Positions 1 to 8,725 of a stretch of DNA of 64,000 nucleotides are shown in pieces. The translations under genes were made by a program, and so were the position numbers. Each line of letters opens with the position of its first letter. Position 1 is the stretch's first letter. The DNA comes from Sanguibacter gelidistatuariae (GTDB taxonomy: Bacteria > Actinomycetota > Actinomycetes > Actinomycetales > Cellulomonadaceae): positions 496,001 through 560,000 of the forward strand of contig NZ_FMYH01000001.1 in the NCBI RefSeq assembly GCF_900096585.1. The letters run 5' to 3'. The notes below the pieces were generated by a model that did not search any database, was not told where the DNA came from, and saw nothing but the letters and a program-made list of their open reading frames with translations.

Positions 1-745
1 TGAACTGGGCTCCGGTGGGGTCTGCTGCGGTGGCCAGCTGCCCGTAGGGGGTGTCGGCGACGTCCTGGACGACGCTCCCGCCGAGCGCGGTGACCTGGGC
101 GAGGGTGGCGGCGACGTCACGCGAGCCGAAGTAGACCTCCCAGGTGGAGGAGGCGCCGTCGGGCAGCCAGGAGGAGGCATCCACGATGCCCGCGCGCTGC
201 ACGCCGTCGGCAATCTGGACGGTGTAGCGAAGCTCGTCGGAGTCGACCGTGACCTCGGTGTCCCAGCCGAAGGCCGAGCGGTAGAAGTCGACCGCCGCGG
301 TGTAGCCGGTCGTGTACAGCTCGTGCCAGATCGCGGTGCCGTGCTCCTCGAGCGCGGAGTATCCCGTGTGCTCGGCCGGCTGCCAGGCGCCGATCACGGC
401 TCCGGTCGGGTCGGCGTAGACGGCCATCGTGCCCTGGGCGCCGACCTGCATCGGCTCGACGAGAACGCGGCCGCCCGCGACCTGGACGGCGGAGGTGGTC
501 GCGCCGGCGTCGGCCACGGCTAGGTAGGTTGACCAGCCGTCGGGGTAGCCAGAACCTGGTTCGTTCGCCATCATCCCGGCGACCCGCCGGTCGCCCTTGG
601 AGCAGTTGACATAGCCGCCGTACTCGGGACCGGCGGCAACCGCCGTCCAGCCGAAGAGCTGACCGTAGAAGTCGGTCGCGCGGGCCAGGTCGGAGGTGGC
701 CAGGTCGATCCAGCAGGGTGCACCGAAGGGCACGGAGTCGGTCAC
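1..745 (-). CDS. VOC-family (glyoxalase-fold) protein, partial
   Basis: The gene reads off the left edge: 248 codons are visible and no stop lies in the window. The protein has two vicinal-oxygen-chelate modules. The first opens with PCWIDLATSDLARATDFYG at residues 10-28, and the second starts near residue 138 with IWHELYTTGYTAAVDFY. This two-module form of about 260 residues is typical of actinobacterial Cfp30B-like proteins. Their substrate is generally unknown, so no reaction is assigned. The start is a GTG at 743-745 preceded by AGAGGAG at good spacing. The gene follows an AT-rich inverted repeat (932-956) in the same orientation. Confidence 0.85.
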   Translation of the reverse strand, partial: MTDSVPFGAPCWIDLATSDLARATDFYGQLFGWTAVAAGPEYGGYVNCSKGDRRVAGMMANEPGSGYPDGWSTYLAVADAGATTSAVQVAGGRVLVEPMQVGAQGTMAVYADPTGAVIGAWQPAEHTGYSALEEHGTAIWHELYTTGYTAAVDFYRSAFGWDTEVTVDSDELRYTVQIADGVQRAGIVDASSWLPDGASSTWEVYFGSRDVAATLAQVTALGGSVVQDVADTPYGQLATAADPTGAQF

Positions 746-931
746 GGGTATCTCCTCTGACATTCTCTGGGTGCGCTCGCCGACGTTGGGTCCGACGACC
801 GCCCGCGACGCAGACGGCGTCGCTCCAACGAGCCTAGGTCCGCGCCGAGCGTGCGTCTCGGGGAGCCGGTACAGGGCGCCGAGGTGAGGTCATCACGCGA
901 ATCACGGACTCCGATGCAATCGGTCAGATAC

Positions 932-956
932 GACCTCTTAAAAGACTTAAGAAGTC
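932..956. promoter_or_regulatory. AT-rich inverted repeat, possible operator/promoter of the VOC gene
   Basis: GACCTCTTAA (932-941) and TTAAGAAGTC (947-956) form an imperfect palindrome (one mismatch, 5-bp spacer) in otherwise GC-rich DNA. It lies about 190 bp upstream of the VOC start and just beyond the MFS stop. The protein that binds it is unknown. Confidence 0.4.
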
Positions 957-1021
957 ATAGATGACTGCTCACGAGCTCGCGGACAGTTCCACCCCGGCGA
1001 ACAGGCTCAGTGGCTGGTCTC

Positions 1022-2587
1022 TCAGGCGCTCGGCCCCGCGACCGTCGTCCCGCGCGTGCGTGAGCGCAGCGCGAGCCCGACGCCGAGCGAGGCGGCGACC
1101 ATGAGCACCAGGCCGATGGCCGACGTCGCGACCATGCCCTGGGAGAAGGCGTCGCGCGCGGCGTCGACCAGCGGGGCGGCGACGTTGCTCGGGAGCGATT
1201 CTGCCGCGTGCACTGCGCCGCCGAGGGTTTGCTGGGCCGCCTCGGTCGTGGCGGCGTCGAGCCCGGCCGGGAGCTCGAGCCGGGTGCGGTAGAAGACCGC
1301 GAGCACGCTGCCGAGGATCGCCACCCCGAGGGAGGCGCCGAGCTCGTAGGCCGTCTCAGAGATGCCCGACGCTGCCCCGGCGCGCTCGGGTGGCACAGAG
1401 GCGAGGATCGCGTCGTTGGTGAGCGTCTCGGCCAGGCCTGCGCCGCCGCCCACGAGCACAAAGAGCGCCACGATCACCCCGACCGAGGAGGACCCGGTGA
1501 TGGTCATACCGAGCGCATAGCCACCGGCCGCCATGGCCAGTCCGGTCGGCACGAGCACCCACATGGGAGCGACCTTGGCCAGGGCAACGGCGGCGAGGCC
1601 CATGACGACTGCGGCCAGGGCGCCGGGCAGCAGGTACCAGCCGGCGGTCATCGGGGACAGGCCGAGGACCAGCTGGAGGAACTGGGAGACGAAGAACACG
1701 AGGCCGGAGAAGGCGAAGACGGCCATAAAGTTGGCGGTGACCGACGCCGAGAACACCCGGTTGCGGAACAGCCGGACGTCGAGCAGGGGGTCGGTCCGCC
1801 CGAACTGGCGCCGGACGAAGACGATCCCGAGGATCACGCCGGTGCCCAGCGCGGTGATCGCGAGCGGCGTGGCCCCGTGCGTGGCGAAGGTCTTGATCCC
1901 GAAGACGAAGGGCAGCATCGTGGCGATAGACAGGCCGACGCTGGGCAGGTCGAGGCGTGCCGCGAGCGGGTTGCGCGACTCGGGGATGAGGAACGGGGCG
2001 GCCACGAGCAACGTGATCAGCACCGGGACGTTGAGCAGGAACACAGAGCCCCACCAGAAGTGCTCGAGCAGCCAGCCGCCGACGATCGGGCCAAGGGCCG
2101 CACCGGCGGAGAAGCCGGAGGCCCAGACAGCGATCGCGAGTCGGCGCTGGTTGTCGTCGATGAAGAGGTTGCGCAGCAGCGACAGCGTCGAAGGCATGAG
2201 CATCGCGCCGAAGATGCCGAGCAGGGCGCGCGCCGCGATGAGGTGGGACGCGTCCGAGGCGAAGGCCGCGTAGATGCTCACCACGCCGAAGCCGGCGGCG
2301 CCGAGCAGCAGCAGACGGCGGCGCCCGACCCGGTCGCCGAGGGTGCCCATCGTCACGAGCAGGCCCGCGAGCATGAGCGGGTAGATGTCCACGATCCACA
2401 GCAGCTGGGTCGCGCTCGGTGAGAGCGCGAGGCTGAGCTGAGGGACGGCGAAGGACAAGACCGTGTTGTCGATGCTGACCAGCAGCACCGGAAGCATGAG
2501 CGCGGCGAGCGCGAGCCAGGCGCGCTTGCCCGCGCGGGCTGGGGCGGGCGTCGCAACGGCGGTGGTGATGGACTGGGGGTCGGACAT
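1022..2587 (-). CDS. MFS drug:H+ antiporter, DHA2 (14-TM) family
   Basis: This 521-residue inner-membrane exporter belongs to the EmrB/QacA-SmvA type. The family motif A is GTLGDRVGRRR, in the loop after TM2. The N-terminal helix carries the LLVSIDNTVLSFAVPQL pattern with the Asp typical of cation/drug pumps. Length and hydrophobicity fit 14 helices. Members expel lipophilic or quaternary-ammonium cations using the proton gradient; the substrate here is not known. The start has GGAGG about 8 nt upstream. It is transcribed divergently from a TetR gene (2664), with a clean palindrome between them, the usual layout for a regulator that represses its own pump. Confidence 0.9.
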   Translation of the reverse strand: MSDPQSITTAVATPAPARAGKRAWLALAALMLPVLLVSIDNTVLSFAVPQLSLALSPSATQLLWIVDIYPLMLAGLLVTMGTLGDRVGRRRLLLLGAAGFGVVSIYAAFASDASHLIAARALLGIFGAMLMPSTLSLLRNLFIDDNQRRLAIAVWASGFSAGAALGPIVGGWLLEHFWWGSVFLLNVPVLITLLVAAPFLIPESRNPLAARLDLPSVGLSIATMLPFVFGIKTFATHGATPLAITALGTGVILGIVFVRRQFGRTDPLLDVRLFRNRVFSASVTANFMAVFAFSGLVFFVSQFLQLVLGLSPMTAGWYLLPGALAAVVMGLAAVALAKVAPMWVLVPTGLAMAAGGYALGMTITGSSSVGVIVALFVLVGGGAGLAETLTNDAILASVPPERAGAASGISETAYELGASLGVAILGSVLAVFYRTRLELPAGLDAATTEAAQQTLGGAVHAAESLPSNVAAPLVDAARDAFSQGMVATSAIGLVLMVAASLGVGLALRSRTRGTTVAGPSA

Positions 2588-2623
2588 GGCTTCGCCTCCT
2601 TCGTGGTTGATCGACAGCCACTA

Positions 2624-2645
2624 CTGTACCGGCTGGACGGTACAG
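2624..2645. promoter_or_regulatory. TetR-type operator between MFS pump and tetR
   Basis: CTGTACCG (2624-2631) and CGGTACAG (2638-2645) are perfect 8-bp arms around a 6-bp spacer. The site lies 37 bp upstream of the MFS start and just upstream of the tetR -10 (TAGGAT, 2652-2657). One bound dimer pair could therefore silence both directions. Confidence 0.75.
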
Positions 2646-2663
2646 GTGTCATAGGATGACACC

Positions 2664-3218
2664 GTGTCCTCCATCACCAGGCCCTCGCCCGCCCGCCCTT
2701 CGGCCACCCGCGACCTGATCCTCGACGCCCTCGAGACGCTCCTCCTGGAAGGCGGCTCCTCAGCAGCCACCCTTGAGGCGGTCGCCACCCGCGCGGGTGT
2801 GTCCAAGGGCGGTCTGCTCTACCACTTCGGCTCGAAGGAGGCCCTCTACGAGGGCTTCCTCGCGCGCCTGCGCACGAGCGCCGCCCAGGAAGCCGCGCGC
2901 ACCAGGAACGCCTCGCAGGGTCTGATCGCCGCGTACCTCGATGTGTCCACGGTGCCCGACGACCCGGGCACCCGGTCGGTCCTGGCTGCGCTGCGCCTCG
3001 TCGGCGTGCAGGAGGTCGACGTCGAGGCCGCCCTAGCCGACACCTTCGAGTCCTGGTACGCCGTCATCGCCCAGGAGATCGCCGACCCGACCCTGGCCCG
3101 CCTCGTCCAGCTCGTCGGTGACGGCCTCTACCTGCACGCACTCATCGGCTCCGCCCGTCCCGAGGCCGACCAGCTGGTCATCGCCCGGATCATCGAGCTC
3201 GTGGCGGAGTCTCGATGA
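2664..3218 (+). CDS. TetR/AcrR-family repressor, probably of the divergent MFS pump
   Basis: The 184-residue protein has an N-terminal TetR HTH: helices around residues 13-58 with the recognition motif TRAGVSKGGLLYHFGSKEAL. The C-terminal ligand domain is about 120 residues. The GTG start at 2664 sits exactly 6 nt behind TAGGAT (2652-2657), a leaderless arrangement, which supports this start. The operator palindrome at 2624-2645 is immediately upstream. The stop overlaps the first possible ATG of the next gene (ATGA at 3215), so the two are probably cotranscribed. The ligand is unknown, but the context says it responds to the pump's substrate. Confidence 0.88.
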   Translation: MSSITRPSPARPSATRDLILDALETLLLEGGSSAATLEAVATRAGVSKGGLLYHFGSKEALYEGFLARLRTSAAQEAARTRNASQGLIAAYLDVSTVPDDPGTRSVLAALRLVGVQEVDVEAALADTFESWYAVIAQEIADPTLARLVQLVGDGLYLHALIGSARPEADQLVIARIIELVAESR

Positions 3219-3255
3219 GCACCGTTCCAATGAGGACCGTCTCGATGAGCACCGT
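3211..3255 (+). repeat. 15-bp tandem repeat, three copies, at the pcp start
   Basis: Copies at 3211-3225 and 3241-3255 are identical (CTCGATGAGCACCGT). The middle copy 3226-3240 is a diverged version (TCCAATGAGGACCGT). Each copy holds an in-frame ATG, giving candidate starts at 3215, 3230 and 3245. The first overlaps the tetR stop codon. Confidence 0.8.
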
Positions 3256-3946
3256 CCTGCTGACCGGCTTCGAGCCCTTCGCCGGGGAGACCACGAACCC
3301 GTCCTGGCTGGCCGTGCAGCGCGCGCAGGAGCTGTGGGAGGGGCCGGAGGCTCTTGACGTCCTCGAGCTGCCCGTCGAGTTCGGCCGCGCCGCCGAGGTG
3401 CTGAACGAGGCGATCGAGCGGCTGCGCCCCGAGCTCGTGATCGCCGTCGGGCAGGCGGGAGGGAGGGCGACGCTCGCGCTCGAGCGGGTCGCGATCAACG
3501 TCGACGACGCGCGGATCCCCGACAACGCCGGTGCCTCGCCGGTGGACGCGGCCATCGTGGTCGGCGGGCCCGCCGCGTATTTCGCGACGCTGCCCATCAA
3601 GGCCGCGCTCGCGGCATTGACGCGGGAGGGAATCCCGGCCGTCGTGTCGCAGACCGCCGGGACGTTCGTGTGCAACCACGTGTTCTACGCGCTCATGCAC
3701 GCGCTCGCGGGCGCCGCTGGGGACGAGATGGCGGCGGGAGAGCCCGCGGAGGGTGTGCCGGGCCGCGATCATCGCCGCGGCCCGCGGGGAGGATTTGTGC
3801 ATGTCCCCTACGCCCCGGAGCAGGCGGCCGGGACGTCCCATCCGTCGATGACGGTCGAGACCATGGCGACGGGGCTCGTGTCGATCGTGCGCACGAGCCT
3901 GACGACGACGACGGACATGGCGCTCGCGGCGGGCGCGACCCACTAG
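3215..3946 (+). CDS. pcp: Pyroglutamyl-peptidase I (C15 cysteine peptidase)
   Basis: Removes N-terminal pyroglutamate from peptides in the cytoplasm. The N-terminal signature is LLTGFEPFAG; the catalytic triad is visible as Glu90 (LALERVA), Cys153 (SQTAGTFVCNHVFY) and His196 (GFVHVPYAPEQ). The length is 243 residues from 3215, or 233 from the ATG at 3245, which matches the usual family N-terminus and has GAGGA 8 nt upstream. The 3215 start has GGAG 5 nt upstream and overlaps the tetR stop. A family-atypical hydrophilic insert (about residues 168-191, charged and Gly-rich) separates the Cys and His motifs. Why it is coupled to a TetR gene is not clear. Confidence 0.87.
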   Translation: MSTVPMRTVSMSTVLLTGFEPFAGETTNPSWLAVQRAQELWEGPEALDVLELPVEFGRAAEVLNEAIERLRPELVIAVGQAGGRATLALERVAINVDDARIPDNAGASPVDAAIVVGGPAAYFATLPIKAALAALTREGIPAVVSQTAGTFVCNHVFYALMHALAGAAGDEMAAGEPAEGVPGRDHRRGPRGGFVHVPYAPEQAAGTSHPSMTVETMATGLVSIVRTSLTTTTDMALAAGATH

Positions 3947-4065
3947 TCGAATGCCACCGCGCCGTCTGCGTCGCCCCAGATGCGCCCTCGTGCCTGCCGA
4001 CGTACGGTCGAAAAGACCCGCGCGATGACGCGCGCGGCACCCCGAACCGAGCACAAGGAGGATCC

Positions 4066-4239
4066 ATGGGCATCGGAGACAAGATCAAGCATGTGGCCGA
4101 GGACGTCAAGGGCAAGGCCGAAGAGGTGACCGGCAAGGTCACCGGCAACGACAAGCTGGAGGCCGAAGGCAAGGTCGACCAGAGCAAGGCCTCCATCAAG
4201 CAGGCCGGCGAGAACGTCAAAGACGCCGTCAAGGAGTAA
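4066..4239 (+). CDS. CsbD-family stress protein
   Basis: A very hydrophilic 57-residue protein, almost all Lys/Glu/Asp/Ala. It shows the CsbD pattern: MGIGDKIKHVAEDVKGKAEE followed by a second amphipathic repeat (LEAEGKVDQSKASIKQAGEN). CsbD proteins are general-stress-induced and biochemically uncharacterised. A strong AAGGAGG (4055-4061) precedes the ATG and a terminator hairpin follows at 4273, so this is probably a single-gene transcript. Confidence 0.88.
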   Translation: MGIGDKIKHVAEDVKGKAEEVTGKVTGNDKLEAEGKVDQSKASIKQAGENVKDAVKE

Positions 4240-4272
4240 GGCTGTCGGCGCCCGTAGCGTCGACAACAACGA

Positions 4273-4306
4273 CACGAGCCCGCCCCGATTCTCGGGCGGG
4301 CTCGTG
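4273..4306. terminator. Bidirectional intrinsic-type hairpin between csbD and marR
   Basis: CACGAGCCCGCCC (4273-4285) pairs perfectly with GGGCGGGCTCGTG (4294-4306) around an 8-nt loop. It sits between two converging genes. There is no U-tract, as is common for actinobacterial terminators. Confidence 0.8.
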
Positions 4307-4327
4307 GTGCGTGCGGGTGCCGGGTAC

Positions 4328-4843
4328 TCAGCCCCGCGGCGCGTTGATCGAGATGTCGCACTCCCCGCTCGGGTCGATCTGGGTGCGGATGGTCGACGAC
4401 GCGTCCCGTAGGCCCCGCGACTGGTCCGGGCTGAGGGCGTCGAAGACGAGGCGGCGGACCTGGGCGACGTGGCCCGGGGCGGCGTCGACGATCTTGGCCA
4501 TCCCGGCATCCGTGAGGATCGCGTTCGTGTGGCGGCGGTCGTGCGGGCTCGGCTCGCGGGTGACGAAGCCCTGCTTCTCGAGGCGCTTGACGACGTGGGA
4601 CAGGCGGGAGAGGGAACCGCTCGTGAGTCGGGCGAGGTGACCCATGCCCAGGGTCCGGTCCGGCTGCTCGGAGAGCATCGCCAGGACCATGTACTCGTAG
4701 AAGCTGATCCCTGCGTCGCGCTGGAGCTGGGCGTCGAGGGCCGAGGGCATCCGGATCATGATCTCGGAGAACTGCAGCCAGGTCTCGTTCTCCTCAGCGC
4801 TGAGCCACTGAGGGGTGTCCGGGAGGGAGGGTTCGGCGCTCAT
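4328..4843 (-). CDS. MarR-family transcriptional regulator
   Basis: A 171-residue winged-helix protein. The DNA-binding part is TLGMGHLARLTSGSLSRLSH (recognition helix) followed by the wing KQGFVTREPSPHDRRHTNA, with the family's DxRxxxxxLT motif in the variant form DRRHTNAILT. The ATG is 6 nt behind TAGAAT (4850-4855), so the mRNA is probably leaderless. A -35-like TTGAAT (reverse complement of 4872-4877) lies 16 bp further upstream and is buried in the TTTGA-TCAAA palindrome, which points to autorepression. No obvious target operon adjoins it; the neighbouring chemoreceptor is a possible but unproven target. Confidence 0.85.
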   Translation of the reverse strand: MSAEPSLPDTPQWLSAEENETWLQFSEIMIRMPSALDAQLQRDAGISFYEYMVLAMLSEQPDRTLGMGHLARLTSGSLSRLSHVVKRLEKQGFVTREPSPHDRRHTNAILTDAGMAKIVDAAPGHVAQVRRLVFDALSPDQSRGLRDASSTIRTQIDPSGECDISINAPRG

Positions 4844-4858
4844 GCCCCCATTCTAGAG

Positions 4859-4884
4859 CAAATGTTTGATGATTCAAATGTTTA
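4859..4884. promoter_or_regulatory. MarR-type operator over the marR -35 region
   Basis: TTTGA (4865-4869) and TCAAA (4874-4878) are inverted around a 4-bp spacer, nested in a direct repeat CAAATGTTT (4859-4867 and 4875-4883). It overlaps the TTGAAT -35 of the marR promoter, whose -10 is TAGAAT at 4850-4855. Confidence 0.65.
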
Positions 4885-4955
4885 GCCTCGGGCGGGCACG
4901 CTGAGCAACCGCACTCGCTCGTCTTCCCGCTCGGCCGCCACGGCGAGGCGACCCG

Positions 4956-6563
4956 TCAGTAGGTGAAGGCCGCCACGGACGCTCGTAGCTCGGTTGCCAT
5001 CTGCGAGAGCTCGCTGACAGCGGACGAGCTCTGGGTCAATGCCTCCGTCGTGGAGCTGGCCGCAGCCGAGACGCCCGTGATGGTGGAAGCGATCTGATCG
5101 GCGCCGACTGCCGCCTCGGCGACGTTGCGGCTCATCTCGTTGGTCGTGGTGGTCTGTTCCTCGACCGCGGAGGCGATGGTGAGCTGGTAGTCGTTGATCG
5201 AGGTGACGACGCTCGAGATGTGCCCGATCGCCCCGATCGCGCCGGCGGTGTCCGACTGGATGGTCTCGACGAGGCGAGCGATGCTCTCGGTCGCGCGGGC
5301 GGTCTCCTGGGCGAGCTCCTTCACCTCCGATGCGACGACCGCGAAACCCTTGCCCGCCTCTCCGGCGCGGGCCGCCTCGATCGTCGCGTTGAGGGCGAGC
5401 AGGTTGGTCTGCCCGGCGATCGTGGTGATGACCTTGACGACGTTCCCGATCTCCTGGCTGGAGGTGCCGAGCTTGGCGACGGACCTGGTCGCCTCTCCGG
5501 CCACGGTGACGGCCTCGGACGCGACCCGGGCGGCCTCGTTCGCGGAGCGCGAGATCTCACGGATCGAGGCCCCCATCTCTTCGGCGCCCGCGGCGACCGT
5601 CTGCACGTTGCCCGAGACCTGCATCGCTGCGGCGGACACCACCCCCGCCTGGGCGGCGGTCTCCTCCGCACCCGCGGCGATCTGACTCGAGCTGGCGGAC
5701 AGCTCCTCCGATGCCGCGGCGACGGCGTCGGAGGACTGCGCGACCGAGCCCATGACCGAGCGGAACTGCACCAGCGCGTGGTCCAGCGCGGCTCCCATGC
5801 GTCCGATCTCGTCGCGGGAGGTCAGCCCGGTCGTATGGGTGAGGTCGCCCTCCGCCATGTGCTCGACGACGGTCTGCACCTTGGCGGTGCTGCCCGCCAC
5901 GCCCTGGGCGACGAACCAGCCCAGGGTCACGGCGAGCAGCGCGCCGGCCACGAGGATCGCCAGCGCCTGAGTCCGCTGGTCGCCGTAGGCCGCGAGGGAG
6001 GCCTCGGCGGCCACCTTGCCCTGGGCGGCCTCCGTGTCCTTGATGAGGGCGATGAGCTCGGTCATCTTCGTCGTCAGGGGGTTGCCCCGCTCGGCGTTCG
6101 CGATCAACCACGCCGTGCTGTCGTTCGCCAGGGCAAGGGCGGCCATGTCCGTGCGCTGGAGTGTGAGGTACTGGTCGATCGCGGCGTGCAGCCCGGCGAG
6201 GGCCTGCTCACGGGCGTCGTCGAGCGGTGTGGTGGCGTAGCTGGCCGCGGCCTCGTCGAAGGACGCCTCCGCATCGTCCAGCGCGTCGATCTTCGCCTGG
6301 GTGGCAGCTTTGTCCTCCGCGAGGACCGCGTCGCGGACGTCGATCCGCATCGTGTCGATCGCGATCTCCATGTCGGCCGCGTGCAGCACGCCCAGGACGT
6401 TGTTGGTATAGATCGTCGTCGACGTGTCCGCCGACGACGCGAGGGCCTGGAGGCCGAGGACGCCGACCAGGACCGCGACGAGCGTCGCGACGGTGACCGC
6501 GGCAAGGACCTTGATGCGGACGCTGAGGTCCTGGAACCGGGACAGACGGGCGCGTGCGCGCAT
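4956..6563 (-). CDS. Methyl-accepting chemotaxis protein with 4-helix-bundle sensor
   Basis: A 535-residue transmembrane receptor. TM1 is at about residues 20-45, followed by a periplasmic-side four-helix-bundle domain (about 46-195) rich in Ala/Asp, TM2 at about 200-220, a HAMP domain (about 222-275), then the cytoplasmic coiled-coil signalling domain. The hairpin tip that contacts CheA/CheW is recognisable near residues 375-415 ([20 protein letters not shown], then [15 protein letters not shown]). No chemotaxis kinase or flagellar gene lies in the window, so its partners are elsewhere. Ligand unknown. It stands alone with its own promoter region. Confidence 0.92.
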   Translation of the reverse strand: MRARARLSRFQDLSVRIKVLAAVTVATLVAVLVGVLGLQALASSADTSTTIYTNNVLGVLHAADMEIAIDTMRIDVRDAVLAEDKAATQAKIDALDDAEASFDEAAASYATTPLDDAREQALAGLHAAIDQYLTLQRTDMAALALANDSTAWLIANAERGNPLTTKMTELIALIKDTEAAQGKVAAEASLAAYGDQRTQALAILVAGALLAVTLGWFVAQGVAGSTAKVQTVVEHMAEGDLTHTTGLTSRDEIGRMGAALDHALVQFRSVMGSVAQSSDAVAAASEELSASSSQIAAGAEETAAQAGVVSAAAMQVSGNVQTVAAGAEEMGASIREISRSANEAARVASEAVTVAGEATRSVAKLGTSSQEIGNVVKVITTIAGQTNLLALNATIEAARAGEAGKGFAVVASEVKELAQETARATESIARLVETIQSDTAGAIGAIGHISSVVTSINDYQLTIASAVEEQTTTTNEMSRNVAEAAVGADQIASTITGVSAAASSTTEALTQSSSAVSELSQMATELRASVAAFTY

Positions 6564-6673
6564 GGGAACTCCGATATGAGGGCCGAGCGGAGGGGCCTGA
6601 TGGCCGTGTCGACATTGGTCAAGATCGACCCCGACCTGCGGCAGATGAGGGGACCTTCGTCCCGCGCGTCAGA

Positions 6674-6741
6674 ACGGGGCGTGCTCTTGACGACGGTGCG
6701 TGCGGTTGAACGCACGTTCCGTCGTCAGGAGCACGCCTCGT
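6674..6741 (+). other. 68-nt near-perfect hairpin of unknown role
   Basis: The arms 6674-6704 and 6711-6741 form a 31-bp stem with one mismatch (6697/6718) and three G-U wobbles when read on the + strand, closed by the 6-nt loop GTTGAA. Both flanking genes are on the - strand, so it may terminate the ABC exporter operon. However, all wobbles are G-U on + and would be A-C on -, which favours a + strand RNA or a DNA-level function. Confidence 0.6.
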
Positions 6742-6809
6742 ATGGGATCGGGCGCGCGGATCGGCCGACAGTGCCAGTATCAGCGCCCCGTCTGGCGGCC
6801 AGGTTCCGC

Positions 6810-7643
6810 TCAGTCCGCGCTGCGGCGCATCATCCGGATGCCGACCGCGAGGCCGAGGACGGCCGTCCCGAGGGCCGCGAGGATTCCCCACAGGACATCC
6901 GGGTTGGTGAGGTCACCGCCGAACAGCGCCCGCTCGGCGTCGACCATGTAGGTCAGCGGGTTGAACTTCGAGGCGACCTGCATCCAGTGCGGGCCGGTCT
7001 CGAGCGGGAGCAGCATCCCGGACAGGATCATGACCGGGAAGATGAAGGTCTGTTGCACCACCCAGAACATCCAGTCCTGCTTGCGGACGGCGATGGCGAG
7101 CGCGTAGCTGAGCGAGCCGAGTCCGACACCGAAGATCGCGAGGATCACGAGCCCGCCGGCGGCGCCGACGGGGTAGAGCGTGAAGCCGAAGGGCAGCATG
7201 ACGACGACGATGAGCACCGCCTGCCAGCTGAGCGGCACCATCTCCTTCAGCGCCCGTCCCACGAGCAGCGACGGGCGGGACAGCGGAGTGACCATCATCC
7301 GTTCGTGCGCGCCGGTCTGGAAGTCGAAGAGCAGGTTCGAGCCGGTCATCGACGTGCCGAAGAGCGCGGTCATTACGAGGATCGACGGCACGAACCACTG
7401 CCAGACGCTCTCCCCGAGCGCGCCCTCGGCCGCGCCGCCCAGGGAGCCCACGAGGAGCGGACCGAAGAGCGCGAGGAAGATGATCGGCTGGATGAGTCCA
7501 AACATGATCGAGAACGGGTCGCGCAGCAGCGGGCGCAGCTCGCGGTGCAGGACGATGAGGATGTCGCGGGCCAGGTTGCGGGGGCCGGTCGAGGCGACCT
7601 CGCCCTGACGGGACGGGGCGAGGGTGCTGGTCGTGGTGGTCAT
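6810..7643 (-). CDS. ABC-2 type exporter permease (DrrB-like)
   Basis: A 277-residue membrane subunit with six predicted helices and the ABC-2 family pattern: an N-terminal coupling region (VLHRELRPLLRDPFSIMFGL), then repeated hydrophobic segments, with FNPLTYMVDAERALFGG before the last helix. It works with the ATPase encoded immediately upstream; its ATG overlaps the ATPase stop (ATGA at 7640-7643). The pair resembles daunorubicin-resistance DrrAB exporters of amphipathic antibiotics or lipids, but the cargo is unknown. A much longer in-frame reading through 9422 has no support as a protein. Confidence 0.9.
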   Translation of the reverse strand: MTTTTSTLAPSRQGEVASTGPRNLARDILIVLHRELRPLLRDPFSIMFGLIQPIIFLALFGPLLVGSLGGAAEGALGESVWQWFVPSILVMTALFGTSMTGSNLLFDFQTGAHERMMVTPLSRPSLLVGRALKEMVPLSWQAVLIVVVMLPFGFTLYPVGAAGGLVILAIFGVGLGSLSYALAIAVRKQDWMFWVVQQTFIFPVMILSGMLLPLETGPHWMQVASKFNPLTYMVDAERALFGGDLTNPDVLWGILAALGTAVLGLAVGIRMMRRSAD

Positions 7644-8659
7644 GCTGCGTCCTTGTCTGTGGCGGCGTCTGGCGACGCGGGATCGGTCTCGGCGGCGGCG
7701 CTCGACTCGCGCAGGCTGCGCCCGGTGAGCCCGAGGAAAACATCGTCCAGGGTGGGGCGGTGGAGCTCGGCCGCGGTCACGGTGAAGCCGGCCGCGTCGA
7801 CGGCACGGAGCAGCCTGGGCAGGGTGTGGGGTCCCTGGTCGACGCGCACGGTGAGGTGACCGGGGGAGTCGGTGGTCACCTCCCGGACGTGCTCCACCCG
7901 GGAGACGACCTGCTCGAGGTGGGCACCGGCGTCGGGCATCGGCGCGACGGACAGGACGACGCGGTCGCCGGCGAGGTTGTTCTTGAGGTTCTCGGCGGTG
8001 TCGTCGGCGATGATCTCGCCGTGGTCGACGACGACCACCCGCTCGGCCATCGAGTCGGCCTCGTCCAGGTAGTGCGTGGTGAGCATGATCGTCATCTCGT
8101 GCTCGACCCGCATGCGCAGGATGTGCTCCCAGAGGTTGGCCCGGTTCTGCGGGTCGAGGCCGGTCGACGGCTCGTCGAGGAAGAGCAGCGAGGGCGCGTG
8201 GACCAGGCCCATCGCGACGTCGAGGCGACGGCGCTGGCCGCCGGAGAGGTCGGAGACCTTGCGCTTGGCGAGCGGCACGAGGTCGAGGGCCGCGAGCAGC
8301 TCGTCGGCCCGGCGCGCGGCGGACCGGCGGTCGAGCCCGTAGATGACGCCCTGGGTGTACATCTCGTCGCGCACGAGCTGGGTGTGCCCCGCGCCATTGC
8401 CCTGGCCGACGTAGCCGATGCGGCGACGAACCTGGCTCGGGTCGGTCGCGACGTCGTACCCGGCGACCCGCGCGGTGCCGGAGGTGGGGTGGATGAGGGA
8501 GGTGAGCATGCGCATCGTGGTGGTCTTGCCCGCGCCGTTGGGGCCGAGCACCGCGACGAGCTCTCCGGGCTCGACGGTGAGGTTGATGCCTTTGACCGCG
8601 TGCACCGTCTCTGTGCGGCTCACCACGAAATCTTTGGTGAGGGCAGTGGTGTGGATCAT
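7640..8659 (-). CDS. ABC exporter ATP-binding protein (DrrA-like)
   Basis: A 339-residue ATPase. Walker A is GPNGAGKTTT (about 39-48), the Q-loop region YVGQG, signature LSGGQRRRLDVA, Walker B LLFLDEPSTGLDP, and H-loop LTTHYLDEAD. The DrrA-type C-terminal extension (about 230-339) ends in RPTLDDVFLGLTGRSL, typical of antibiotic/lipid exporters. It is the first gene of a two-gene operon with the permease. An upstream palindrome (8726-8740) may regulate it. Confidence 0.92.
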   Translation of the reverse strand: MIHTTALTKDFVVSRTETVHAVKGINLTVEPGELVAVLGPNGAGKTTTMRMLTSLIHPTSGTARVAGYDVATDPSQVRRRIGYVGQGNGAGHTQLVRDEMYTQGVIYGLDRRSAARRADELLAALDLVPLAKRKVSDLSGGQRRRLDVAMGLVHAPSLLFLDEPSTGLDPQNRANLWEHILRMRVEHEMTIMLTTHYLDEADSMAERVVVVDHGEIIADDTAENLKNNLAGDRVVLSVAPMPDAGAHLEQVVSRVEHVREVTTDSPGHLTVRVDQGPHTLPRLLRAVDAAGFTVTAAELHRPTLDDVFLGLTGRSLRESSAAAETDPASPDAATDKDAA

Positions 8660-8725
8660 GAGGGTCTCCGGGGGGTCGTTCCGTCAGGGACTTGCGTGAA
8701 CAGTTCCCACACTTCCAGGGGTAGA

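Noticed and set aside
5220..7859. 879-codon open frame on the + strand
   Set aside because: Antisense to the chemoreceptor and ABC permease, full of His/Arg/Gly/Asp low complexity, no ribosome site; a high-GC shadow.
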